Below are positions 26,401 to 39,200 of a stretch of DNA of 64,000 bases, piece by piece. A model generated the notes under the pieces. That model ran no database searches, had not been told where the DNA came from, and worked only from the letters and a program-made list of their open reading frames with translations. The position numbers and the translations under genes are program-made. The first letter of the stretch is position 1; every line of letters begins with the position of its first letter. This DNA is from Albula goreensis (Eukaryota > Chordata > Actinopteri > Albuliformes > Albulidae): positions 33,558,052 through 33,622,051 of the forward strand of contig CM040747.1 in assembly GCA_022829145.1 (NCBI GenBank). The letters are read 5' to 3'.

Positions 26401-29356
26401 AGTGACATTGTTTTCTTTCACAAAAATCCGTCACTGCAAAGTTAAGAGACAAAGCCTTTATCGGTGTTTATTTATATATTGGCTAGTTCAAATATATGCA
26501 TATGGTCTTCCACGAATGCAGGGACACTCTGCCAGATTCTACCTGTCAATGTTATGGTAAGCTTTGAGTAATTCAGGACAATTGCACGTCCTGGCAACAC
26601 CGCAACGATTAGCAACCTCAAGTTCAACAACTTACCAGACTTTTGAATTTCTATTTTTCCTCCAAAATATCCTGCGAGAAGAGATGCGGCTAAGCTCTAA
26701 TTAACATTAGAAGGGCTTTCTCCGAGAAGATCCAAACCCCCGAAGACATAAAATTATGTCTGTTCAAAGTATTCTCCGCTTTCCGGATGCTCACAGAGCC
26801 GCAACTAATTTACAGTAAAAGCTTTAGTTGGAGCAGAGGGACAACTGGGAAAGCACCGCCTTTTCTGAGTCTGCGCTGAGACGCTGCATGAAATAACCGA
26901 TTTGCTTTTTTGTTAACAATTACCATTCTTAGGAAACTAGGGAGGGACGTCGGCTCTTGATTCGGTTTTAGGATAGCCTTTAGTGCATTTTTCAAAACTG
27001 GATGGTTACAGTGTAATAACACTAAGGATAAGTGGGTGATATCTGAGTAAATAGCTCAACCTTGGAGCGCTCGTGTAACAATTGCTTGTTCTGAAATTGC
27101 GTTGAAAATGCCATTATCTGCTTGGTACTTTGGCACGTATCCAGGAATTTAAATGCTTCTTCCAGAATGAATATTCATCTTTTTAATACATGGGCGCATT
27201 CCTTGGTGTGTTAGTAAGATATGTCATTCAGCAAGTGTAATGTGATTACATGTAAACGAAGAAAATTATGTATAAATTGCATTATTTATGACAGAATACA
27301 CCTGTTGTAAGTACCTGGTAGCTTCCTGTTGTTGTTCACCTTTTATGTTAATACATGCGATCAGTAACCCTGTTCTGGTATGTGTGATCAGCGTTAACTT
27401 TGTGATGGGCTGTTTACTGGCAAAACTAAATAACCTATTACGTTTGGAAGCCATGCCATTTCCAATGCATTCATAGGGTGTGCAGAACATACAAATGTAT
27501 TAGAATGAATTTGTATTATCTCAAAAAGTTTTCGTATGGCTGTTTTTGTGAAGACCTGTACAGCAGACATACCTTTATACTTGAACTTTAAGGTTCAGAA
27601 AATACACGCAGGATCTTTACATGATATATTTACACAAATGAAAGGGCAAGACATTAGCATTAGAGGTTTTTATTCTACGAGAAACCAAATGACGTCTGAG
27701 GAACTGAAGCGCTGTGCTTTTTTTTCATAACAGTAAGTCTGAACTCAATCTCTCGGTCCTAAGCATGTGCACTTGCATTAACCTTCAACCACTGTACGCA
27801 TTTCGACGGCATTGTGGATAAACGCCACTTGCGTCACCTGACACAGAAGCCCATATTGTTTCTGTCAGTGGTCATTTACAAATTCTCCCCAGGTCAATCA
27901 AAATCCAAGCTCCCATGCATTTAAGAAAATTCATTGAGGACATTTACGACATTTATAAAGACAAATAACATTGCGTTTAAATGCAAACTGGTGCTTCTGT
28001 AAAATTCTGGGTTTGCAACAACAAAACACCGCAGGAAACCCTTGACTTGACTGTACAGCGCATTGCCCGTATGAATGTTTTATTTTCTTTATAAACTTTA
28101 GCTTTAATTCCATGTGGCGAAACCTCGTCAATTACATGAACGAGTTCCCAGATGAATAAAGGCAGAATCAATAGAGATTAACTATAAAAAGGCAATTTAC
28201 TGTTGCTGCTCAGAATCGAATAAAATATTAAAGCACGTCTGTATTCCAATTATAATACTAATAATTATGGTTTCAGCTGGGCACGGCAATCAGCGCCATC
28301 AGGTGTCCAGGAAATGTTTGTCAAATTTAAGTGATACTGACACCTGGAGTACAATAGTAGAAATGACAATATTAAGGGAAATCAGTGTACATGTAGGCTA
28401 CAGTGCTTTTGTCATGGTGTGCTCTGAGATAGACTTCAAATTACTATTACTAATGATTGGTGTAGTTGTAGTAGTAGTAGTTAAATTGATATTTTAAAAA
28501 AATGTAATTTAAACTTCTAATAAATATAACATTTTATCTTTTTCAACTGCATGGTTAACAACGGGCAAGTTTATCAATAATGTACATATTCATTTGAAAA
28601 AATAACTGTAGATGAAGCCATTATTAGTAAAATATGACCGTATTTAATAATAGGATTTAAAGAGTTAAACAATCAGTAATATTCAAGTTGCTTCAGTACA
28701 TAACAAGAAGAAATTCACTGAAGCTGTAACAGTCTTAAAATATTTTGTGCCAACATAAACACAAAATATTAATATCATATTCAATATAAACAATATGAGC
28801 ATACACACATATTGTTAGGAATACATATTCATCATCTGCATATAGCTATATATAAAACACACTATGTACAAAAGCAGCATTACTGGCCAGTAATTCGTAA
28901 TGCTGTTTCTCTGAAACACACTTTTTGTGTCCAATACTCTTTTTTCCCCTATTCTGGATGTTAGAGAAGCAAAATTTTCACAGTGACATCCAAAACCTTC
29001 TCACTCTTACCACAACAGACAAAAAAAAAATCATTATTTACAGTTCAACGCGTTTTAAGAAACCTCCACAGATGCAATAAATTAAAACCAATGCTCTTTT
29101 ACAAACAATTTTCATTGAGAAGTGGCAGTATCCATATAATGTAAGTGAAGATTAAAACCCAATATGGATATGAAAGAAACTGAAGCTGATCCAGTTAACC
29201 AAATGCACAGACTCGCACATTGAGCTCTGACCTCAAATGTTGCTAGGCGGAGATGAAGTGGGTTGTGGAAGTTATCAAGGGTTTTGTAAAAGGTGAGGTC
29301 ATAAATGAGAAGAGAACTGAAAATTTAAAAAGTGTAAAAAAAATAAATAAGTCCCA
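23461..29356. other. gene-poor, AT-rich interval downstream of spint1
   Basis: No exon, RNA gene or clear element recognised apart from short A/T runs. Very AT-rich around 28.2-29.3 kb. Confidence 0.5.
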
Positions 29357-30019
29357 TTTATTTACAGCACTAGAACACCTGATAACCCCTGAGCCCTAGA
29401 GCACGAGGGTACTTGCTTTAAGGAACGAAGCTAATTGGTTGATTACTTCCGTCAGTGGATTTTAATGCTGGGCGGAACAAAGGGCAAGACCCATACCGGC
29501 TCTTCTGCAATGAGGTTGAAAAACCGTAGTTTTGAATATTATGATGGGGACGGGACAAGTAGATTAACAGGGGGACAAACAATTTTGTGGGGTGGGGTGT
29601 GTGGGGGGGTACCTCACAAGTAAGGTACAGCGTAATCCAGAATTATTGCTACCCTTGATAAAAATGCACAAAAATTCACTTTGAGGAAGCTGTTTGTTAA
29701 TGAACTCTAATCTGAAGTCACAATTTATGACTGGAAAATTCTCTAGTTGTGGTTCTGTTAAAAAACAAAAACAAAAAAACAAAATTGACATCCACAAATC
29801 TTTTCTGGCCCAATCAAATCCACCCTCAAATGTGAGGGCACCAATGAGCTTACACTTACAGGCAGCCAATGCCAAAGAAGGTAAATTGATTTTTTTTTTT
29901 CTTTCCCTACATTCCCAGACTGCCCTGAGAGAATCAGAGACCGATCACTCTGGGTCAAGACTGGTTGTGAGGAGAAGAATAACGTGAAGGCAGGACTAGA
30001 GCAGGAGACGCAAAGATCC
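29357..30019 (-). other. spint1: probable spint1 3' UTR with polyadenylation signal
   Basis: The first AATAAA on the minus strand after the stop codon is at 29357-29362, which would give a 3' UTR of about 660 nt. The stretch also holds a Tc1-like inverted-repeat remnant near 29625-29690 and homopolymer runs. The end point is a guess from the hexamer only. Confidence 0.35.
29624..29690. mobile_element. Tc1-like inverted-repeat remnant
   Basis: 'taatccagaattattgctac' followed by ccttgataaaaatgcacaaaa resembles the terminal repeat of a second fish Tc1-like family. No partner repeat or transposase piece was found nearby. Confidence 0.3.
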
Positions 30020-30204
30020 TCAAACGGGCTTGGTGGTGCTGTTGTAGACCAGGCGCTCGGTGTCCTCCGGGGCGGTCACCTGGGAGGCCGCGGCGACGGG
30101 TGGGCGTGCCGGCTCCTTCTTCCGCCTCTTCATGACGCAGTAGCCCACGATGCCCACCGCAATCAGGATGGCCACGGCCAGCAGCACCGCGACGGCGACG
30201 GTCC
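30020..30204 (-). CDS. spint1: spint1 last exon: transmembrane segment and cytoplasmic tail
   Basis: After a CATGCAG acceptor the exon encodes GTVAVAVLLAVAILIAVGIV, one hydrophobic span, then GYCVMKRRKKE as basic stop-transfer, a Pro/Ala-rich stretch, and EDTERLVYNSTTKPV at the C-terminus before TGA at 30020-30022. The EDTE-LVYN-TT ending is a SPINT1 signature. Confidence 0.94.
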
Positions 30205-33200
30205 CTGCATGTGCACATAGTGGGCCCCGCCCTCTTATAGCCATGTCACCATGGCAACATACAAACCACTCAAAAATGGCATTTGAAAACGGGAGATTAT
30301 CCATACCAGTAAAATAAAGTGGAAATAATACCAAAAAACATGAACCTGTGACTGCAAATCATCAAAATAAATACTGACCTAAACAGAAATAATATTTAAC
30401 ACAGTTGGGAAAAAAAATGGTCCACTTAAGTACTGCAAAAGCAACCACACCAGAACTTTGGTGCTTGACATAGCTACTAGGGACATAATTAAAGAATGAA
30501 AAGAAACCCCTGGGGTGTGTACCAACCTGAATTGCTCTCCTCCGCTAACCGGTCATGGTGCGATGTGAAGACGTCCTTTTCTGTAACGGGAACACACACT
30601 GGTAAGTCACTGAACATAACAGCAGAAACCCTTGCCAAAAGGAAAGTTGAGAAAGTTGATGTTTTCCTACTTCGATTACGGACACTGTTTTTCAGTTTAT
30701 CTATGCCGAAGGCATGCGGAGGGCTTTTGCTTGGTTACCATCTTTCCCATTAGCCACAGTGCTAAAGGTACCACTAGCCAAGACTCAAAAGCTTGAGTCA
30801 GAAGTCAAAAGCCATATCTGCACTGTTAGCCTTGGATGTCCCATGAAGCATGCACCCCTGCAAGCTAATGCTAAGTAGCGAAGGCACTCTACAGGTGTCA
30901 AAAATCCAGAACCAACCATCTAAGGTTCCAGGGATGTAAACAGCCCTCCCAGATATCTCAGAGGAGCTAGTTAGCATATTGACTGGAACCCGCCATTAGG
31001 CAGGCTCTAGTCTGCACACTAGCATGCTAACCTGTAAAGGGCACCTCCCGCTAAGCGGTGGGAGCGCTAATCAATTTCCTGCAGGCTGTGGCGCATCCCC
31101 TCTGTCACCTGTTACAGATTCGCAGGACTTCATGCAGCTCTCCTCGTCCCCGAAGTTGTTCTCGTTGCCTCGGCAGCCGCCGTAGTTGAAGCGGAGGCAC
31201 TTCTGCTGCATGGGGTCATAGTACCAGCGGGTCATGCTGGCTCGGCAGGGGCCCGTCTTCGGGAGCTCTGTGCAATGGACTGGGGGTGAGAGAGATTACC
31301 TCCTACGCATACAGGAACAGACTACCGTCTCATTAGTGTAACGGTACACAGAGGTCACAGTTTGGTTTACACCACCGTTTGGTCATTACTGTTTGGTACG
31401 AGTTCAGTACAGTGGGGAAAAAAGCTACAAAAAACACAAATTCATAAAGCTAGGTTCATTTTAATTTATTTTGAACAGACAGTAGCGAAAGTTACTGTTG
31501 GTTCCACCTAGTTTCGTATAGTCCCCCCGAGGTGGCTGGTATACCCTGTAGTGTATTAAGGAGTAACGTGTAAAACAGTGAACTTGCTAACGGCTTACGG
31601 CTTAAGGTTTCTGGGTGGAACTTGTGCTTGTGAAATTTGGTTCCGCAATACATTCATCAATCTCCGCACGTAGGCTACCGCGTATTCTCCGTATGACTGC
31701 ATGCGCCAAACCGAAATGTCCATACCGTGATGGTTTGGGACGAATACACGTCCTGGTTACACCTCTACCTCTCATCACAGAGGCACCCGTTCGCTCTATT
31801 CACACATGGGCGCAATTGGACATTACACAGACTTTGTACTAGGGAGCTGGAAGGATAAAGTCAGTTTAATTTCCGGTGCAACTGATTCGGACATTTTCGT
31901 TCACACATACAGCTCCTCCGGGTAATGTCCGGATAAGCCCAGGGTTGCAGTGCATGTGTGAAAAGGGCTATAGAGACATGGGTTAGAATGAACTTTTCAG
32001 TAGGGGAGCAGACAGGAAGAGGGGAAGAGGAAGTGAGCTCACCTTTCTGTTCGTTCACAGGAATCTCCAGCAGACGGCTGAAGCTTGAATTCACTGATGA
32101 AGAGAAGAGCTCAGGTTAGACGGAATGACTTGTCTAAAGGAAGCACAGCTGTGTAGCTTGTCTCTCAGCTTCAGCAATGCGCTTAAACAGGTTCTTTTGT
32201 ATTTCATTGATGGAAGTGACCAACGGATTCACCGCTAAACAAAAAAAATGGTAACACTGTGTACAGATGTGAGTAAGGTAAGGAGTGATAAAGTGACTGA
32301 GTGAGAGGTTAGATGAGTGAATGAAAATTTTAGTGTCAGAGAGTGAGTGTGAGTGAATGAGCATGTGTGTGAGTAAGTGAGTGGGTGAGGCTGGGTATGG
32401 GGAAGGGATGTTTCTAGACTTTTAGCACAACTGGGGCACAGGCCCCCAGTGCCCACATCCTCACACTTTCAATTTATGATACATTTTTAAAAATGAGTTA
32501 TTTTTCATTGACTGGGGCACAACAAATAGGGTCTGGTGAGGCCCCTGGTGTGGGGAATGAGTGGTCCGATGCGCGCGTGAGATGGATCGGCGGAAGGGTC
32601 TTACGGCTTCCGCAGGCCGCCTCGTCCAGGCCGCTGCTGCACTGGTTCTGCTGGTCGCACTCCGGCTCTCCTTCCACACAGCAGTCATTGCCACAGTCGA
32701 ACTGCCCCGCCACACAGGGGGTGCCACACACCTCCGCTGTGAACACAAGCGCCCGTAAGCCCGTTAAAACGCCACTGTCCTACATGCGCTCTGGAGGATG
32801 TCTCATGTAAACATGCATTGAGACAGATGGTCCATGAACACTCTCTAATCTAAAATTAAGTCATTCCACTTACTGATATTGGCCTATAATACTGTAGCAT
32901 TCATAATTCTTAAAAAATATTGCAATAAAATGTTTTCTTACTAATTAGAAAAGTATCTAAGATATAAATACAGTATCCACGGGGACTGGTTCCAGGACCC
33001 CCACAGATACCAAAATCGGATGCTCAATCCATGGGTAGGGATATTTTGCTTTAAATCATTTGATTACTAGAACAATTTCTGTAAATAAGAAAGTCAAATT
33101 TTTTTTTTTTTGAATATTTTCGATCCGGTTGAATCTGCGGACGCAGAACCCACGGATACGGAGGGCCAACTATAAATCTACAACCTCAATAAACGCTACT

Positions 33201-36200
33201 AATTTTTTTAATTATTAAATTTGATATATGTATTTATATAAAATATCATTAAGATGTTAAGAAGCTTATGCTCTCATTTTTTTTATACAGCCCCAGTATT
33301 TATGCGCAATGTTGTATGCAGCCTATCTGCCCTAAGGCTGCCAATCAAAAGATGCCAATAGAACAAAGCAAACAAATGATACTCATTGATTTGTGTAGGA
33401 GGATTTAACATTCAGATACATAAAATGAATACTGCAGAGCGGGGCGGAGCAGTTCAGATCAAAGCCCGTCCAATCAGACGCATTCATCTGAACTCAAAAC
33501 CGTGCCGGTTAGCCAGTCACCTTTAGGAAGAGGACCGCTTCTGCTGGATGAGGCTGTGGAGAGAAACGAACAGATCCGTTGTAAGGTATCGAGATGGGAC
33601 TCTTCCAGTCTAACAAAGACAACCCGAGAAAAGTTGACCAGTCATTAAGTAAACCACAATAGTTATTATGTGCTTTGGCATGCGGGTACTTCCAGCTCTT
33701 TGAAACAGGAAGCCCACAGGGTACATTTCTCTAAAGTATATAGGAAATTTCATCACATTTGAAAAAGCATGACAAGAACAGTGGTTTGAGGTTTGACCTC
33801 ACTGGCAGCAGGCACCTAGAAATATTGCACACTCGGTTTCATCTTGCATGCATGCATGCATGCAGGCAAACACACATATACACACGCAAACAAGCACTGA
33901 CCACATGCAGGAACAGAGACAGGCAAACAGAGCAGAGAAATAAAATTCACCAAAAATGGGCATGTGGTTACAACACATACACACAGATACCCAGAGACAC
34001 ATACAAGAAATGATGTATGCATGCACACAGATACAGATAGATACATACACACGCACACACACATGCACGCAGACACACCTGAGATGCCCTGGCAGGCGCT
34101 GGAACATTCTTTTTCAGAGAGATAGTTGTTCAGGTTCCCCCTGCAGCCACCATACCCGAACTGCACGCAGGCCTCGGTCACGCTGTCGTAACGCCAGCGG
34201 GGGAAGTACCCCGACATGGGCCCACCTTCTGGGGAGTCCGACAGTAACCTAGAAGACGAGCGAGGGTTTACCTGGAGTCTGTCAACCACACAGAGGACAT
34301 AAACCACCGCTGCCTACAGATCGACCTTTACTTGGTTTGACTAACTCTGAAAAATTGCCCAGTGAGGGAAAACATCACTGTAAAAACATTGAGCTAATGA
34401 ATGAATCAATAAATAATTGATCATTAATAAATGGCCAATTAAAACAGAGCCACTGGCTGGGAAAAACACTGTCCCTAATCCGCTCCCAACCAAGATACAG
34501 GTCTTTTCTCATCAAAACGTTTCTGCTTCAAAATGGCATGCCTACATTGATGGGAAAAGTGTTTGGTGCAGCAGTTGTCACATATGTATTAGCCTTCAGA
34601 GTTTTTTTCCCCAAGTTTTTCAATATCTTAGGTTAGTATACAGTTATTTAAAAAAAACACCTGGTGGTGTGAAGAACTGCAAGCCAGGAACATTGATCCC
34701 TGCACAGAAGCCAGGAGAAGTATACAAGTATCTGCCATGTGAAAAGAGAGACTAAAACTCAGCAAAGCACACGCACACAAGGGAGGGGTGTGGCACGGCA
34801 TCCAGCTGCTCTCAGCCTATCAGAGCACTGAAAACCTGGATGAATGCAAATGAGCTTGGGTGTGACATCACAGCAGGGGCGGAACCACAGAACTGGATGG
34901 AACAGTAATACGTATAATGTTTCACATGTCAAGGTGAATAATAAGCGACTCTGTGTTCTTGCCCTAGGACTGAATATGCAAATTGCATAAATATGGTTTT
35001 AAGCAAAGACAATGCCTCAAAAGTTGTTGATCAGTTGGATTCCAGGAAAGAAACAATATCGGGACTTTAATTGTCAACTGAAAAACATTCCCAAACAGTT
35101 AAAGAACCTACTGTGGATCTAGCACTCAAGGAGGTTTAGGGTCTTTTTTCTATGAGCTCTTTTCACTTAGAATTTTTTCCTTTGAACTTTCTTTGTTTTG
35201 ATGACCCGCCATCTTAACACAGAAGACAAAGTCTGACAAAGTGTCTTTTCCATAACTCCACATTCCATTTTAATGTATGAACTCACTGCACTGTATACCA
35301 GCCAATGGAAGTTACAAGTCAATCCCCCAAAATTGATTCACCCAATGCAATTTTCAAGTCTGTAACGTGCAACTGAGTCTGTCCATCATTTGACAATAAT
35401 AAAAAGATAGGCTGTTGAATAACGCTTGAAAACGTTTTCGCAAAGCTTACACCCGACATTAATTATGCACATTTTAATTTAGCTGTGAATCTATGCATGT
35501 CTGTGTTAATTTGCTATTTGAAAAGGTAATTACTTCAAATCCCACAAGAACTCATTAATCTCCAACATTCAATTACAGCAATGTCGGACCCAGATGGAAT
35601 TAAGCACCACTGGTGATTAAAACTTCTCCTCCGGGTTACATACGCAAAATTCATAAATTCTGTAGCTGTAGTCGATATGACTTCTATCACGGATATGTTC
35701 ACTGCACACAAATGGTGTTTATTTACATGAAATGTTTCCTCAACTTGGACTGCATTAACCTCTATTCATACTGCATTAGTCAGCAATACAGAAAAAGCTA
35801 ATGCTTGCAGCAAACGGAACTAGAGGGGAGATAGTTAAGATAAGTTGCGGACTGGCTTTCATAGATCTTCAGATCTTTCATTCCATTCATTTTGAATGAA
35901 TTTCAAGCTTCCCTCCATCAGACTGCATGAGATAAGAATGTGGGGGGGTCATTTGAGTTGATTTAGCGAACCCTTTTACTATTGAACCGATTGGTCACTG
36001 TCAACGTAGAATGCAAGATTAAAATAAACGTTGAATTCTCATCAGAGAGTTAGATTAAAAAGCGAAAGTTTGGACCTGTCGTCACAGTTCGGTTTTTAGC
36101 AAATCCTCAACCTTTTTCTCTCAGTTTCATGAGGGAAAGTTTGGACTACGTTGGAAACAACTGGCATTCGGTACGGAGTTTCTCCTCACATATTCCTCGT

Positions 36201-39200
36201 TACCATGCTCGATGATTAAGGAATTCCTGCTCGACTTCCCCTGTCGACAGATTCCTTTCACGGTCTCCATTGGTGACAGATGACACCTATAAACAAGGAC
36301 ACTCCTTGTATCTAGGGCCTGTTGCCATGGATATGATAGCCTCTGAGATTGGTGGGTTAAGTGGGGAGATTTCCTGTGGGTAAACAATCTCTACTTAGCC
36401 TCCTACCCATAGTCCACTTTCAACACCAAAACAGCGCTTTGGTCAACTCTTGGTTGCTTTTAAATGTACTTTATGAATAAATTTGCCTTGCCTTGCCAAA
36501 ACACAACATACAGAAAATGTAATTTTAATACATTAGTTAGCATACATAATGCTCAAACGATAGCTCTGGGGCTATATGTAGCCAGTTATGAATGCCGAAA
36601 TACATTTTCCAGAAGTGTTCTGTAGACTTCCTCTTTGATGGTTGTGACTCACCACAATGAATCATTACCACATTTCAACCCCTTGTCAAGTTTATCCCCC
36701 CTTAACTGAAATCGTGTAACTATCTGGCACAAAGAACATCCAATTAACAAAAAAGCAGATTCAGATATCTTACTCCGACTGCATGTGGAGACTATCATGT
36801 AGTAATTAATTGTTATTTCACAGTAGGGAGGAGGGGGAATGTTTTTGGTATGTTTCAGCATTAAACGCTTGAACAGGAAGTGTACTGAAAATCAACTTTA
36901 AACTAATTAGTGAAAACTATCAGTACAATATCAGATAACAAGTAAATTGATGCTACAGCTATTATTATTGTTCTGCTTTCCGCCAGACACTCATCACTGT
37001 CTGCACATTGATTGTGTCCAAACAATGACTCAGCAGCACTCAATTTACACTGTCAGCAACATCACCCCTAGCTAAAAAAAAAAAGAAAGACATTTTGTGA
37101 AAGATGTAGTTATGTGGAACAAGGAACAAGGGCACACTATCATCGAGTCAGGCCTCAATAATCATAGGCTGTTAGGAAGAATTCATCATCATATTCATTA
37201 GCGATGCTACAAAGTAAGCTATGATCAAACCTCTCCTGCTACTTCTGTTGATTGCCTGTCGTGAGAATGATGGGGTTGTGGTAGTACTTGTGTGATAAGA
37301 ATGCTTGACGAACACACAGAGGAGAACGCTTGGTAGCTACACCACAAAACAAGCGATAAGAGTTATGTAGGCTTTCGTATCATTCTGACAGATGGACTCC
37401 AATGGCTATCTAGGTTTGTTACGTTTAGTTTGATGGCATTCAGCCTTCAACGGTAGGAGCATTTGGCTCAAGACTGAGGGGCGGCTCAGTACACATTTTG
37501 CTGCATTTCACTGATAGAAACAGAGTTCACTTCTTTCTAAATAAGCATCTGTTGTTTTATTCTTTCATTCTACTTATTTCTCACTTCTTTTTTGTCTTTC
37601 CTCAGACCAAGTTTGTTGACCCTGCTGGTACTAAAGATACTTCCCAATAGTTAAGGTTTTTTTTAATACACACATGCATCCTTAATGAACTGTCAATCAT
37701 AAACGAAAGTTCGCACCCTGTCAAGACAACAGTTTGTCTGGATAAATTTTCAGAGAATGTACAAAAATGGGAATTTAAAAATTCTATTTTTTTTTATTTA
37801 ATAAGTATTTGTTATTATATTAAAGCTTAATTGTCAATGTAAGTGTTCGCAAAATAATTCATGGTTCTCTCTGCTCATTTAAGTCACTGCTTAGTAGACG
37901 GGCTTTCCTCAGGTAGCAACATCCATTTATAGGACTGAAAATTTACTAAACACCAAACGCAGTGACTGCATTTAATAAAACTGTTCAGTATAACAACGGT
38001 TCCCAACTCCGGAACAATGAAACTCACACCCACAGCACACTCTGCTACCCACATGCTGCTTTATTAAATATCTATGCATCGAGATCGAACGACCTAGCAA
38101 CAAGAGATAAAACGCCTGCGCTGCCATGCCAGTTTTTTAAACATGGTTTTGTTATTGAAGTCAACGTATTGTGTGAGTGCATGGAGGGTACTATGAGTCA
38201 TTCGCTGGAACTAGCCGAACCAGTTCCCAAAATCTCATGGAATGGCAGACGCTAGCTCCTGAGAAGAGAAGGAAGGGTGACTTCCTGTTTCAACAGAAAC
38301 TCCACAGGGAAACCGAGGACTTCCCTTGTCCTCCACAGATTTCCCAAACCTGTTTCGACAGCTCTTGGTAATCTGCCGTTCCTGGACCACCCCCATAGGT
38401 TGAAATTACGGTACTCACTTTGGCAGGTAACGTGAAGTCATCAAAAACCATTTGACAGCTGTGAGATCCACAAAAAATATCCGACTTGCAAGAGTCTCTA
38501 TCTATTGTGCAACCGTTTCGGGTTTTGTCACTGCCTGTGGGAATATGTCAACAATAAACTGGAAGAGACGTTTCACTCGACACTGATGAATCAGTAAAAA
38601 CCTTGCCTGTGCTGTACTGCATCACGGCCATGTTAAGACGGACACTACATCATTTAAAATGTATTTGTTTCGGGCCTACACACAAAGAAATTCCCAATAA
38701 GCCTGAGTATTTTACAAAAAATAAAGATAAAGTAATTGTTCAATTATTATGTATATGTATAGGAGACATCTGGTCTTTGCACCTCATTTTTACTCCAGAC
38801 TGTAACGCAACCTGGGAAAGTGGCCCTTTCATGCACTTCCTGTCTGATTTTGCTTTCGCTGCTCTCTCAGTGAATTCCCAAACAGGAGCATGTCTGTCCA
38901 CTTCACAGGAATGAGCAGACGTGTCTGGGCTCGTCCCTCTACCAGTAATCTCCAAACAGGAAAACAAACCCTGGGGCTCACGAGGGCGTGGGCGGCAGGA
39001 TTCACTAACTCTTTTGCGACAGTCACCTCCGCCACCACATGCTAATACGGGAAGGATTGTTCAACTCAGCCCTTCAGCGTTGGAGGTGAATTCCCAACCG
39101 CCATCAATCAACACACGATTCATCGCTTCTGATCCCTTCCCTGATTTCTCAACCGCCCCCTCAAGTGGATGGAAGGATGTCTAGCGCAGGAGAGCTTCCA

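Larger units (their letters stand above)
30205..34078 (-). other. spint1: short introns of spint1
   Basis: Introns of about 320, 530, 760, 510, 780 and 525 bp separate the seven 3' exons. They hold an RFX-type X-box (30245-30258), a dispersed repeat copy (32407-32549), a Tigger/MER2-like element (32971-33172) and a CA/CATG-rich microsatellite (33840-34076). I see no further coding exon. Confidence 0.6.

Noticed and set aside
32134..32237. Possible extra spint1 exon (acceptor GTTTAG, peptide VNPLVTSINEIQKNLF)
   Set aside because: It enters in the right phase but has no donor in the phase needed. The LDLa exon joins directly and cleanly to 32093. It could be a cryptic or alternative terminal exon.
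33816..34307. A 163-codon minus-strand frame containing Kunitz 1
   Set aside because: It runs through the acceptor upstream and the donor downstream into CA-repeat sequence. Only 34079-34248 is exon, and this frame misses Cys I and Cys II.
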